Assembly (NCBI GenBank): GCA_947628815.1
Contig: CANRBJ010000002.1
Span: forward strand, 67,584 to 127,035
Reading direction: 5' to 3'
DNA: 59,452 nucleotides
Source of the DNA: an uncultured Clostridia bacterium
GTDB taxonomy: Bacteria; Bacillota; Clostridia; TANB77; CAG-508
A program made the position numbers and the translations under genes. Below, piece after piece: positions 1-9,284 of this stretch; the stretch's first letter is position 1; each line of letters starts with the position of its first letter. The notes beneath the pieces were generated by a model. It was given only the letters and a program-made list of their open reading frames with translations, had not been told where the DNA came from and ran no database searches.

Positions 1-1294
1 GTATACTGTTCCAATCATATACTGGATCACCCTCTGGGAAATCTTGATTGGTAATATACATTTTAGCTTTCTGGGAATCAGATAATGTTGTATCTTCGTA
101 TATGGCTTTGTTTATCTCGAGGGCCTTTTGGCAATCTATTACTAATCCACAATCTACTCCGGCTTCTCTATTTAGAAATCTATTGAAATCTGGAAGAGTA
201 ACCAAGCTATCAAATGTATTGATATAATTTCTGCTGTTCTTATAAGCTTCTTTAGCAGTCTCTGGGCTTCTACCGGTTACTGTGTATGTATTAGGCAATT
301 CTATGGTGTTAGATAAATTAGATATGGTCAGTTCTCCTGAAGTACTATCTAATATATCGTCAGAAGGTATAGCAAGTAATAGATTTTCTAATACATCCTT
401 ACCAACACAACCAATTACTCCAGAACAATCTATCCAGTATATTACTAGATATGCGTTTGAATAATCCTCCATTTGATTCAAATAATTACTTATCTGAATC
501 TGGGCATTAGAATAAGAATCATAAGTTACTGCAAATCTAGGTTCAGGTTGGACAAATTCAGCAGCGCTGCTACATTGTACCCACCGCTCTGCTTTGAAAT
601 CTGAATCGCTAACAGTATTCTTTGCTTTCACCCATATAGCAGTAGTATCTACATGCTGAGATGGTAATCGTATTATATAATTATTTTTCTTTACTTGGGC
701 AACTGATACAGTGTAACTTCTCAATTCTCCCTCTATTGCAACTCGAGTAACACTTTCCCCAGGTTTTAGGTATACATTATCTACACTTGTAAATACATCT
801 TTATTTTCCGTCAATACCGTTCTTCTGCTTCTAGTTTCTGTGGCACCATAGGTACTAGTAGTTGGAAGAATATTATATGTAATTACTCGAGAATTGTTAG
901 TGATATCAGTATAGGCGTTAAGTGTAGAAAAATTATTGCCATTGAAACCTAGATTAAATTTCAAGTATTTATCTCCGGTACTATTTGTAAAAGTTACCTC
1001 CGTTCTTGCAGCAGTATACCACCCTAATTCGTATCCAATCAATGCAAATAATTTTTCCGCATTCTTTCGTTGAGAAACAGAAGGAGCAAATATTTCATTG
1101 GCAAGCCAATCAAGATTCACCCCTAACATATTTGCTACACTTGCTAACCATTTACCTAAAACCACTCCTGGATCTGCATCTGCTTCAGGTTTCCATAATT
1201 CTGTAAGAGTAGGTACAATCTTCCAGAATTCTTGCATTATACTCTCATAATCCCTACTAGAATAAGATAGCAAACCCTTCTTACTAATTATCAT
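1..1294 (-). CDS. Baseplate wedge protein, J/gp6-like (3' end outside window)
   Basis: The frame is open from an ATG at 1294 to the left edge, giving about 431 codons with no stop. The start overlaps the end of the gp25-like gene and has GGAGG nine bases upstream. The N-terminal part contains PEADADPGVVLGKWLAS, and the C-terminal visible part contains GRSPETAKEAYKNSR and FDSLVTLPDFNRFLNREAG. These are typical of the baseplate J / T4 gp6 wedge family, which joins the baseplate arms and triggers sheath contraction. It directly follows gp25 as in many myoviruses. The C-terminus is not visible, so full length is unknown. Confidence 0.8.
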   Translation of the reverse strand, partial: MIISKKGLLSYSSRDYESIMQEFWKIVPTLTELWKPEADADPGVVLGKWLASVANMLGVNLDWLANEIFAPSVSQRKNAEKLFALIGYELGWYTAARTEVTFTNSTGDKYLKFNLGFNGNNFSTLNAYTDITNNSRVITYNILPTTSTYGATETRSRRTVLTENKDVFTSVDNVYLKPGESVTRVAIEGELRSYTVSVAQVKKNNYIIRLPSQHVDTTAIWVKAKNTVSDSDFKAERWVQCSSAAEFVQPEPRFAVTYDSYSNAQIQISNYLNQMEDYSNAYLVIYWIDCSGVIGCVGKDVLENLLLAIPSDDILDSTSGELTISNLSNTIELPNTYTVTGRSPETAKEAYKNSRNYINTFDSLVTLPDFNRFLNREAGVDCGLVIDCQKALEINKAIYEDTTLSDSQKAKMYITNQDFPEGDPVYDWNSI

Positions 1295-1694
1295 TAACAT
1301 TAACCTCCACATTATCTCCAAATATAGTTCGAAGACCGACAGTCATCTTTAATTTGTTATATTCTTGAGATGATATTGAATCTGAAGTATCTCCTGTAAA
1401 TAAAAGACCATCTGAGAAAGAAGTCATATCGGATTTTACACATGGTTCAAATTTATTTAATTGAGATTTTATTTTATCTTTAATCATAGCCTTAGTATTA
1501 TCTGTATTATATTGCCATATGTACTTCTTGAGGCCTACACCAAAATCTGGATCATTATACATTTCTGTTGGTTCTGTCATCATGAGAAGTCTACACCTGT
1601 TTACTATTGATGCGTCATCAGATAATACTGCAACTGTATTACGGGCTACGTCAAACATATTAGGAAATGCAAGAGATGAAGTCTTTGCTGACAT
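1284..1694 (-). CDS. Baseplate wedge protein gp25-like
   Basis: 136 aa, with AGGAGG before the ATG. The size and the motif DPDFGVGLKKYIWQ near residue 50 fit the T4 gp25 / phage GPW lysozyme-like family. This protein is a sheath-polymerisation initiator in the baseplate wedge, not an active lysozyme. It sits between the OB-fold spike gene and the gp6/J-like gene, the usual order. It ends in TAG followed directly by TAA. Confidence 0.8.
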   Translation of the reverse strand: MSAKTSSLAFPNMFDVARNTVAVLSDDASIVNRCRLLMMTEPTEMYNDPDFGVGLKKYIWQYNTDNTKAMIKDKIKSQLNKFEPCVKSDMTSFSDGLLFTGDTSDSISSQEYNKLKMTVGLRTIFGDNVEVNVNDN

Positions 1695-1708
1695 AAGTAT
1701 CCTCCTCT

Positions 1709-2002
1709 TTAAGGTGATGTAATGTTAAGAGAGTATCTTCCACCAGTTAACCCTATTACTAGAAAATCTGTATCATTATCATTTGTAGCAATTAAAGCTA
1801 CTACTTCATCGGTCGTAGGTAGATGAGGTAGTAATAAAGATTGGTAGTAAGGAAGATCTTTATCCTGGGTATAATTTCTTACTGAATTACCTTTATATTC
1901 TGATTGAGAATTAGGACCGTGTATGTTTGGTATTCTAACCTTTATCATCAAGGTACCATCTCCGGTATATTGATACTCTTTCGCATATCCATATACTATC
2001 AT
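1709..2002 (-). CDS. Baseplate spike/hub OB-fold protein (gp5/gpV N-terminal type)
   Basis: 97 aa, beta-rich. MIVYGYAKEYQYTGDGTLMI begins a strand-rich module with KVRIPNIHGP, LPHLPTTDEVVALIA and FLVIGLTGGRY. This resembles the OB-fold domain of phage spike proteins (T4 gp5 or P2 gpV N-terminus), which caps the tail tube. It lies between the hydrolase protein and gp25. No C-terminal needle is present, so the tip must be another protein. The assignment rests on pattern and position. Confidence 0.55.
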   Translation of the reverse strand: MIVYGYAKEYQYTGDGTLMIKVRIPNIHGPNSQSEYKGNSVRNYTQDKDLPYYQSLLLPHLPTTDEVVALIATNDNDTDFLVIGLTGGRYSLNITSP

Positions 2003-2011
2003 ATATTCACC

Positions 2012-3664
2012 TCAATTCCTTCTATCAAAGAATCTAACTCCCCCGTAGGTAAGAATATACACCTGACTTTCATGCCATGCAGAACTACAAATTGAAGGAT
2101 TGTACATATATAGTATTCTATGCTGTACTGCCATTCCACCTTTATCAAACACATAACTAACTGCATCTTTAGCGGCTTGAGTAGGGGTATTAGTATTTGC
2201 AAAACCGTCATAACCCATTCCGGTAGGTAGATTTTCAACGGAACTACATTGGTCATATACCAATGCATCTCTTAAACATTGGGCTATCAATATAGAACCT
2301 GTCTTATCTGATCCGAATTCTCCGTTTACTATACGAACTAGTATATCACGTTCGCTACTTTTCAACTCTCTACCCTTCCATTGTTTATAGGAAGGGCTTC
2401 TATAGTTTTTATCTACCGGAGCATCCTTTATAAGCACATCACTAGAATCTGTGACTCCTCCATTATCATAACTATTACTATATAAAGTAGAAGAAGTAGC
2501 AAATACCTCAGATAAAGGACCTAACATTGTAGTATAATTCAACATAGACAACTTAATATCCGTTGATAATATAGAAGGTTCCCCATCTTTGAAATAGCAT
2601 ACTTCTCTTATTGTAGCATCGTCTTTTGTATTCTCAAATTCATATAAGGGTGCTCCTCCTATAGTTAGATTACCGCTTATATCAGATATATCATCAGTGA
2701 CTCCGCCTACCTTATGCCACTTAGGTCTAAAATATCCTACAATACATTTATCAGTTACATCGTAAGTTCTAGTAGTTACTTTAGATTTTGAATTACTGTC
2801 CGCTGTAGCATTTCCAGATGTGAATTCAAATTTATTCCCATTAACAGATGTAACTATTCCTACATGGCTGCAATCATATATATTAGATGAAGTACCTCCA
2901 GAATTCATAGTGCCACATATGTCTCCAACTTGGGGACCTGGAGTATCACCATGGTAAGGTCCTCTATAGAAGGTGCCCATACTAGGTACACCCTTTCCAA
3001 TAATCTCACTTGTGATCCAACTTTCATATATTACCTTACCTAAAATTCCAGCTTCTTTTGCGCAAGCACAGATAAAAGCAGCACACCAAGGTTGATTCTT
3101 GCCTATTCCGACTTTACTACAAGTCCAGCTATTGCCTTTGCCTACTTGAGATTTAGCAGCATTGATGAACTTAGCAAAAGGTGTAGCATCAGAAGAGGAG
3201 ATAGTCCCAGAACTTACACCTGGATTATATATGAATCCCTGTAACTGATACGCAGATGTATTGTTGGTGTATAAGGGTGGGTAAAGCTTAGAGAGGTAGA
3301 AATTGGAGCCTCCCCAAGCACTGTTAGAGGTTAAGATAGATCCATCTTCATAAATCTCCTCTACTATTGCAACATGACCACCCGCACCTCTTCCCCAATC
3401 GGTCCAACATACGACAGCGCCTAACCTGGGTTTACTCTTACTTCGAGTATAACCATCTTCTGTATGACCGTAGAAATCTCGCGCATTACCAGTAGATAAT
3501 TTTGGATATTTACCAGATATCTCCCAGAATCTTCCGAAAGCATAACACGTACAATTAGGCATACCATAGTTAGCTTTGTAGAAAGGATTACCACTGTAAT
3601 AATGTTTATCTGAAGTAGATGGTTCGGTTTTTCTAGGAATAAATTTATCAGCCACGGTCTGCAT
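2012..3664 (-). CDS. Baseplate-associated triple peptidoglycan hydrolase: CHAP + CHAP + SleB-like
   Basis: About 550 aa with three putative wall-degrading domains. The first is CHAP-like, with Cys in NCTCYAFGRFWE (about residue 38) and His in GGHVAIVEEI (about 97). The second is CHAP-like, with Cys in QPWCAAFICACAKEAG (about 194) and His in DCSHVGIV (about 267). The C-terminal SleB/Hydrolase_2-like domain has IVNGEFGSD (Glu about 449) and AVQHRILYMY, and ends in SAWHESQ and GVRFFD. The ATG at 3664 is preferred because it follows a GGGGGAG sequence; a GTG at 3679 is the alternative. It overlaps the GH25 gene and sits in the baseplate cluster, so it probably locally digests the wall during tube penetration. 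The SleB domain is paralogous to the one at 24097-24867. Confidence 0.8.
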   Translation of the reverse strand: MQTVADKFIPRKTEPSTSDKHYYSGNPFYKANYGMPNCTCYAFGRFWEISGKYPKLSTGNARDFYGHTEDGYTRSKSKPRLGAVVCWTDWGRGAGGHVAIVEEIYEDGSILTSNSAWGGSNFYLSKLYPPLYTNNTSAYQLQGFIYNPGVSSGTISSSDATPFAKFINAAKSQVGKGNSWTCSKVGIGKNQPWCAAFICACAKEAGILGKVIYESWITSEIIGKGVPSMGTFYRGPYHGDTPGPQVGDICGTMNSGGTSSNIYDCSHVGIVTSVNGNKFEFTSGNATADSNSKSKVTTRTYDVTDKCIVGYFRPKWHKVGGVTDDISDISGNLTIGGAPLYEFENTKDDATIREVCYFKDGEPSILSTDIKLSMLNYTTMLGPLSEVFATSSTLYSNSYDNGGVTDSSDVLIKDAPVDKNYRSPSYKQWKGRELKSSERDILVRIVNGEFGSDKTGSILIAQCLRDALVYDQCSSVENLPTGMGYDGFANTNTPTQAAKDAVSYVFDKGGMAVQHRILYMYNPSICSSAWHESQVYILTYGGVRFFDRRN

Positions 3665-4895
3665 TCTCCCCCTTTCCACTTAAGAAGAATGAGGGAGTTA
3701 ATAACTCATTCAACTCTGAAACATCACTTATATGATTCACTAACCATAAACAATAATGATCAGACCATCGAGTCTCCCAAGATATGCTACCTAGTTGACC
3801 TTTAGAACAAATTAGACCTATCTTATTTATGAGACCTAACCTTACTAATTCTTCATAGTAACGCTGGAGTATGTTATCATTTACAGATTTATTGTTAGTG
3901 AAGGTACATTTTAACCAAAGTCCTAGTTTTGGAGGATATAGGCGCACACAAGGTCTTAATTCCTCTATTTCATTATTAGCATCTGAAACACTCTTTGCTA
4001 ACATTTCACAATACAAGCCCCAAGGAAGTCCGGCATCCTTTATACCCTTTATTTGTGATTTCAACTTTGGGCTTCTATAATCAACCTTAAGGTGGGATTT
4101 ATTGAATAATTTTCCAGCCTCTACTAATACCCCACATACTCCATAATCTTTCATCTTATTCCATTCTTTAGAACTTATAGTATGGGTATTTCTGTCAATT
4201 GTAATTATATATGGATTTAAAGATTCTACATCAACTGTAATAGATGGAGCATTCCACATATCTGAAGTATAGTCAGAATCGTCTGCTAATAGGTCTACAT
4301 TTGAAACTCTTACTCCTGTGGATGGATCTTTGATTATCTTATTACAGTCAACATCTCCATGTATACCGGGTATGTTTCCTTCAAAACTAAATTGCCATAT
4401 ATCACAATCTATAGAAGGAGAAGAAGCTCCTGGAGCAGCGTGCCATATAGAACCTAATTTTTTGATTTTATTTAGGTCTAATAAATTAACCGCCCAATTA
4501 TAATTTGCATATACTCCGGCATTTAATCCACCATCAATTATGGCCTCCATAAAAGCAACTGCGAATTTGGTCAAAGTTGTCTTTCCAAATGTCTGTTGCC
4601 AATCATACTCCATATCGTAATATATAGGTAGGTCAAATGATTTACCTTTAACATATTTAAGACACCTTGCAGCTTCTTGAGATGCGCCTTCTACTGTATT
4701 ACAAGCACAGAAAAAATAACCTCCTACTTTTAATCCAGCAGCTTTAGCAGATTTATAGTAGGATTCGAATCTATTGTCCTTGAACGTACCTTCTCCAATT
4801 TTCATAATTACTGAAGTGATACCATAATTCTTTACTTTCTTAAAATCTATATCTCCATTCCAAGATGAGATATCTATGCACGTAAAATTAATCAT
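3648..4895 (-). CDS. GH25 lysozyme with a second, decayed GH25-like barrel
   Basis: 415 aa. Residues 1-200 are a GH25 muramidase: N-terminal CIDISSWNGDIDF, central VGGYFF, and the acid pair D94-x-E96 in PIYYDMEYD. Residues about 225-400 repeat the same architecture: IDRNTHTISSKEWNKMKDYG, then LPWGLYCEML. The catalytic strand, however, reads LGLWLKCTF, without Asp or Glu. I infer an internal duplication whose second copy lost activity and may bind the wall or act as a structural part. ATGA overlap with the upstream M23-like gene implies translational coupling. Confidence 0.85.
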   Translation of the reverse strand: MINFTCIDISSWNGDIDFKKVKNYGITSVIMKIGEGTFKDNRFESYYKSAKAAGLKVGGYFFCACNTVEGASQEAARCLKYVKGKSFDLPIYYDMEYDWQQTFGKTTLTKFAVAFMEAIIDGGLNAGVYANYNWAVNLLDLNKIKKLGSIWHAAPGASSPSIDCDIWQFSFEGNIPGIHGDVDCNKIIKDPSTGVRVSNVDLLADDSDYTSDMWNAPSITVDVESLNPYIITIDRNTHTISSKEWNKMKDYGVCGVLVEAGKLFNKSHLKVDYRSPKLKSQIKGIKDAGLPWGLYCEMLAKSVSDANNEIEELRPCVRLYPPKLGLWLKCTFTNNKSVNDNILQRYYEELVRLGLINKIGLICSKGQLGSISWETRWSDHYCLWLVNHISDVSELNELLTPSFFLSGKGENADRG

Positions 4896-5356
4896 TGTAC
4901 ACCTCTAGGAACTAATGGACATTGTAGAATAATTTTCCCAGTTAATACGTCTAATGGATCATGCTTATAATATGTATATTCTTCTATCCTTACTGGCCAA
5001 TTAGAATCACATTGAAATTGAGTAGCATACTCAAATTGGCCTCTACCATATGAAGTATCGCCGACTTTATCGGAAGGGTGGATATACTGACCAGTCTTAA
5101 CATCTACGGAATTTAGATTACAATATCTCAATATAGTAGAAGAATCGAACCTTACAGTGACTACATATCTATTGTTAGAATTCTTCTCTACTGAATAAAC
5201 TGACCCATAGCACATACTATAGAAAGAATCAGTCGCTATCTCTATACATTCATTTAATCTTTTATATTTCTTAAAATCTGGACTATTTTTACTATCAATA
5301 TAAGGACAAATTATGATAGCATCGGATTTGGTTATTTCACAGTTCTTAATGACCAT
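4892..5356 (-). CDS. Degenerate M23 (LytM)-like baseplate protein
   Basis: 154 aa with AAGGAG before the ATG. The central part (GSVYSVEKNSNNRYVVTVRF, NLNSVDVKTGQYIHPSDKVG, then GRGQFEYAT) follows the beta-strand pattern of M23 lysostaphin-type peptidases. The zinc ligands are absent: no HxxxD near the start and no HxH at the end. It is therefore probably a non-catalytic fold used structurally. It lies between the hub and the GH25 gene and overlaps the latter by 4 bp. The family assignment is by pattern only. Confidence 0.45.
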   Translation of the reverse strand: MVIKNCEITKSDAIIICPYIDSKNSPDFKKYKRLNECIEIATDSFYSMCYGSVYSVEKNSNNRYVVTVRFDSSTILRYCNLNSVDVKTGQYIHPSDKVGDTSYGRGQFEYATQFQCDSNWPVRIEEYTYYKHDPLDVLTGKIILQCPLVPRGVQ

Positions 5357-5365
5357 AATTACTCC

Positions 5366-6820
5366 TTATAACGTAGTCATATGTTCAAATGTAGGATACA
5401 TGATACCAAAATCTACCTTGTATGGGCTTTTGATATTAGGTGTAGTAGTAAACGAATTTGAACGGTAGTTACTACTTCCCGATACAAATATACCTTGCAT
5501 AGATGCAACCGTAGAAGCTGAGCTCATGACTAACCTCTGAATCTTCAAGGTAGTTATAAATGAATTTGCTATTGTATGAGATACTGATATAATATTATAT
5601 ATACCAGTTACAGGAGAAATGGTATTTCCGGACATGACTAATAAAGAAATAGGTTGGGCAATTTGATATGCCTTTACATTCCCTGGAATCTGTATTGTAA
5701 AATCACCACTGAATTGAGATGCTAGAGCATTAAGATCATTTATGATATTTACAGTTTGAAATACCTTCGCCAATGAACTACTCCAGCTATTTACTACTTC
5801 ATCTTCTTGGGCTATTGTATTACCACTACCATCTACAGAGAATCCTACTTGAGAAAATCTCATATCAGTCATATTATAAGCTACTCCATTATAAGAACCA
5901 TTCAAAGATAATATATTAGAATTAGATGTCCCGTATTCTAATATATCAGATACCTGAGAAGTTGCAAGTCCCGCATTACTCTTATAGTGAATTACTCCCG
6001 GTTGGGTCATAGTAGGTTCATCTACCCAATAAGAAAATGAGGAGCATTGAATAGTATTATCTGTTAAACTCTTCTTTAAATATTCAGATACTGGAGTTAC
6101 TGTGGTATTATTGATCACCTGACTCAATTTATTTGCTTTAAAAGTATTTAGCCCAGCAGCATCTCTACTTGAACTATAAGATTTAGATAACTTCAATAAT
6201 CCGGGAAAGCTGTCATAATCATCTTCTCCATTATAAGTACCTCTTACATATTTCTTGAAACTTGTGGTCAAAGCTCCATGCTGTACTAGAGTAGGGGCAT
6301 CATTGTGATCTATATCCAACTCATAATAAGAATCTGCTTTGATACCCTTTGCCAAAGCTTCTACTAGAGCAGAGGGTTGAACTATGCCACTTACCTCAGG
6401 TATTCTTAATACTGGCATACTGCTTTGGATGGCCAATGACGCATAACCTTGTATTTCATACTTCATATATAATCCAGATGTAGCTACCTTAAATGTCAAG
6501 GTAAATCCTTGATAAGAAGTATACTCGGATATGTTACCATCTTCGTCCAGCCATCCAAATATAAATGATACTGGTATCCCACTGGAGTTTGCATAAGCAC
6601 TAGCATCTTGAGCTGCAGTATACAGCAATGCTTCAAATGCTGCAATATTTACCTTTTCTCTATCACTTCCAGATACTACGCAATTTAAAGTCCAAGAAGT
6701 CATAGAGGTAATCTCGCTATTAGATAAATCTAAAGAAGTAAAAGGAGAAGGTATCTTGAGACCGAATTCAGTTATAGATACTCCTGCCAACATAAAATTG
6801 ACAAAGGGTTGTCTTTTCAT
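5366..6820 (-). CDS. Baseplate hub protein (gp27/gpD-like)
   Basis: 484 aa. The size, the beta-rich composition, the early segment FVNFMLAGVSITEFGLK and the C-terminal GIYNIISVSHTIANSFITTL fit phage hub/late-control proteins. These form the trimeric adaptor between tail tube and spike. It is located between gp53-like and the spike/hydrolase genes. No enzymatic motif was seen. GGAGAGG lies upstream of the ATG. Confidence 0.55.
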   Translation of the reverse strand: MKRQPFVNFMLAGVSITEFGLKIPSPFTSLDLSNSEITSMTSWTLNCVVSGSDREKVNIAAFEALLYTAAQDASAYANSSGIPVSFIFGWLDEDGNISEYTSYQGFTLTFKVATSGLYMKYEIQGYASLAIQSSMPVLRIPEVSGIVQPSALVEALAKGIKADSYYELDIDHNDAPTLVQHGALTTSFKKYVRGTYNGEDDYDSFPGLLKLSKSYSSSRDAAGLNTFKANKLSQVINNTTVTPVSEYLKKSLTDNTIQCSSFSYWVDEPTMTQPGVIHYKSNAGLATSQVSDILEYGTSNSNILSLNGSYNGVAYNMTDMRFSQVGFSVDGSGNTIAQEDEVVNSWSSSLAKVFQTVNIINDLNALASQFSGDFTIQIPGNVKAYQIAQPISLLVMSGNTISPVTGIYNIISVSHTIANSFITTLKIQRLVMSSASTVASMQGIFVSGSSNYRSNSFTTTPNIKSPYKVDFGIMYPTFEHMTTL

Positions 6821-6826
6821 ACCAAA

Positions 6827-7249
6827 TCATTCCTCTCCAAGATTAAGTTGATAAGGTGAAACCGAAGCCAATATCTCACCATTTGCAAATAGAGCAGATA
6901 TAGATTTAGGTATAGCTAACTTTTGACCCTCTCTAACCGTGTAACCATCTGATATACCATTGAAATATGCTATCACCCAGCTATACATAGGAGAACCTAA
7001 GAATTTCTGAGATATGATATCTAATCTATTCTCTTCAACATATGGTACTTGGTAATATTGTACTTCTACATTAGAAGAAAAGTTATTAGGTATCTCTAAT
7101 GTAACTGACCTTTCAGAATCATGAGGATTGTGAATAACTTGACGAAGATCCTTGTATCTACTTATATGCTCAAAATCCTTACAAGTGGTATATTGGATTC
7201 CTCTATACTCTACTTCTTCATAAGGTATTAAAGTATCGTAAAATTTCAT
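6827..7249 (-). CDS. LysM-like tail/baseplate adaptor (gp53-like)
   Basis: The fourth-codon region offers several starts. ATG at 7249 (MKFYDTLIPYEE) has a GGTGAT sequence upstream, and a GTG at 7261 is the alternative. The C-terminal half contains NRLDIISQKFLGSPMYSWVI, AYFNGI and VREGQKLAIP, a LysM-like pattern seen in gp53-type wedge proteins and tail adaptors that hold tube and baseplate together. It is next to the hub gene. Confidence 0.6.
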   Translation of the reverse strand: MKFYDTLIPYEEVEYRGIQYTTCKDFEHISRYKDLRQVIHNPHDSERSVTLEIPNNFSSNVEVQYYQVPYVEENRLDIISQKFLGSPMYSWVIAYFNGISDGYTVREGQKLAIPKSISALFANGEILASVSPYQLNLGEE

Positions 7250-7276
7250 AAGGATCACCACTCTTTTACTTGATCA

Positions 7277-7633
7277 TTATTTTGCTTCATTAGTTTCTGG
7301 ATCAATTTGGGAAGCATCTGCCTCATCACGAGTTATAATATTTGAATGCTTATCTAATTTACAGGAACCACATTCTGGACAATAATTGTAAAGAATAGCA
7401 TATTTCTTACCGCAACGAGGGCAAGTATAAATATGTCTGGTATAGGTTTTGCCAGAACCATCCTTAGATTCGCATTTCCTAGAGGTCTTGATCCAATAAG
7501 TCGGCTTCAATTCAGCAAGAAGCACAGATATACACGTGTAAAGTAGTCTTGTACTATGTGATATAAATTTTTTAGATCTGCGCTTGTGTACCTCGTTCAT
7601 CAATTCTTCTGGAAATCCTCGATTAATTTTCAT
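7277..7633 (-). CDS. Zinc-ribbon protein of the baseplate cluster
   Basis: 118 aa. A four-cysteine ribbon CPRCGKKYAILYNYCPECG is visible at residues about 70-88, preceded by a basic N-terminus (KRRSKKFISHSTR). Such ribbons bind zinc. Its presence between the tube-initiator and gp53-like genes suggests an assembly or structural role, but I do not recognise the family. Confidence 0.6.
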   Translation of the reverse strand: MKINRGFPEELMNEVHKRRSKKFISHSTRLLYTCISVLLAELKPTYWIKTSRKCESKDGSGKTYTRHIYTCPRCGKKYAILYNYCPECGSCKLDKHSNIITRDEADASQIDPETNEAK

Positions 7634-7658
7634 GATTATTTACCTACTTTCTAATAAT

Positions 7659-8729
7659 TTATCCGATTAAGCCTTTAGAGGCAACGGTACTATAATTAAG
7701 AGGTATACTTGATACCGCTATAATAGATAATGTAAGTACACAATGTAAATACCATCCATCTAATCCAATAGGACCATCCCACGTAACATCTACATTGGTA
7801 AGTACTCCTCGTATTAAAGGAGACCCATTTATATATAATGTAACTAACGAAGTATTTACAGAGGAACCATTATATTCTGGATAGCAATTTGCTTCACAGA
7901 ATCTGATAAGTTCATTGCATTTACCATCTCTATGATCTCCTGTCCACATATCTCTATGCATATCAAATTTAAAAACATTACTATTTCTACTAGAGGATCT
8001 ATACAATTGCCATGGTTCATATTGATATAGCATATCCGGCATCTGTTCATACGAAGCAGCTACACCATCTTCATATACTTCGGGATACACAGGAATATCT
8101 ATAGATTTATCTGATAAAGAAGAATAAAGAGATATCTGACCCCAAGGAATATTGAACCACTCCATAGGTTGTTCTACTCTTAAACCTAAATCCGCTAAAG
8201 TAGCCGGTTTAGCAACGCTATATTCATTAAATATAGAAGGATCTATTGTATGCGGATATGTCGATAATTGATTCAAGGCAGTATCATGAATCACCTTAGA
8301 TACTGGAGTATCATTTCCTAACAGAGTAGAAGCTGAAGAAGTATCAGGTAGAATGATGCTTTCTGGTATCTTAAGCATACCTGGAAAGGTTCCGAGATTA
8401 TTATATATTACCCAATCATCCTCACCCATAAGGGCTGCAAGCTCAAATACATCAGAATCAGTAGACATTGAATTTAACAATGTATATTTACGTTGCCAAG
8501 GTAACGTAGATGAACCATCTTCGTCCCCTACTGTAGGAATATCACCTATATTATTAGTATTTACCACTCCAATATCCAAAGCATCTTTACATACTCTATT
8601 AAATTGCATACCTATATTAGGAGCTCTATTTAAATTATTTACTGCTAATATATTATCTACATTTTGAGGACCTACAATATCTATTAATTCTTCAAGTGTC
8701 ATAGAATCACTGATAGGCAAATACTGCAT
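7659..8729 (-). CDS. Baseplate/tail-tube junction protein (gp48/gp54-like candidate)
   Basis: 356 aa. The last ~110 residues look like a tube-initiator fold: FKFDMHRDMWTG, ELIRFCEANCYPEYNG, LVTLYINGSPLIRGVLTNVD, then GWYLHCVLTLSI. This part of T4 gp48/gp54-type proteins mimics the tube subunit and nucleates tube growth. The N-terminal ILAVNNLNRAPNIG resembles a LysM-like segment. It is ordered between the large structural protein and the gp53-like gene. Confidence 0.55.
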   Translation of the reverse strand: MQYLPISDSMTLEELIDIVGPQNVDNILAVNNLNRAPNIGMQFNRVCKDALDIGVVNTNNIGDIPTVGDEDGSSTLPWQRKYTLLNSMSTDSDVFELAALMGEDDWVIYNNLGTFPGMLKIPESIILPDTSSASTLLGNDTPVSKVIHDTALNQLSTYPHTIDPSIFNEYSVAKPATLADLGLRVEQPMEWFNIPWGQISLYSSLSDKSIDIPVYPEVYEDGVAASYEQMPDMLYQYEPWQLYRSSSRNSNVFKFDMHRDMWTGDHRDGKCNELIRFCEANCYPEYNGSSVNTSLVTLYINGSPLIRGVLTNVDVTWDGPIGLDGWYLHCVLTLSIIAVSSIPLNYSTVASKGLIG

Positions 8730-8732
8730 ATA

Positions 8733-9284
8733 TTAACACCCCTTCCCTATAGGGCTCACCTGATTCAGCCTTAAGTACTTGAGAACATGAGGCTCTCCAA
8801 ACATAGTAGGAGAACGATTTCCTTTATCCTCTGATGGTAACTTTCTGAGCCAAATCTGACTTATCTCCAGGCATCTTCTTGATATAAGTGCATTGAACTC
8901 ATCATCTATATTATCCATACCTAGCATCACAAAGAAGTCGTGTAAATCTTGTTTATCGCTCTTTACACTAAGCACCTCACCCATCATGTATGAATACATC
9001 CAATCTGGTAATGTATAGTAATTAGATGAAGTAGATTCATTAGATTGATATTTCTTGAGCTGCTCAATATGGTACTTCAAACTATCTACTAAATTATCAT
9101 AAGGGATTCTCAATGAATTATCTAGTAGAGGATAGTTGTCATAGAAGAAGCAAAATGAATTTTCTTTATCATTAAGAAAAGCATCACACATCTCTATATC
9201 AGAAATAAGATGATAAGGATAATTAGGTAGGTAACCTATCCTAACATATTTCATCTTTATTATATCGTGAATAAAAGAACTCAA
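8733..9284 (-). CDS. Unknown baseplate-cluster protein (TTG start)
   Basis: 183 aa from a TTG at 9284, which overlaps the previous gene's TGA as TTGA and lies nine bases after GGAGG. A later ATG at 9254 lacks such a site. The protein is acidic and aromatic, with YYTLPDWMYSYMMGEVLS in the middle and CLEISQIWLRKLP near the end. I do not recognise a family. Its position between the 1082-aa structural protein and the tube initiator suggests a wedge or tail component. Confidence 0.6.
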   Translation of the reverse strand: MSSFIHDIIKMKYVRIGYLPNYPYHLISDIEMCDAFLNDKENSFCFFYDNYPLLDNSLRIPYDNLVDSLKYHIEQLKKYQSNESTSSNYYTLPDWMYSYMMGEVLSVKSDKQDLHDFFVMLGMDNIDDEFNALISRRCLEISQIWLRKLPSEDKGNRSPTMFGEPHVLKYLRLNQVSPIGKGC

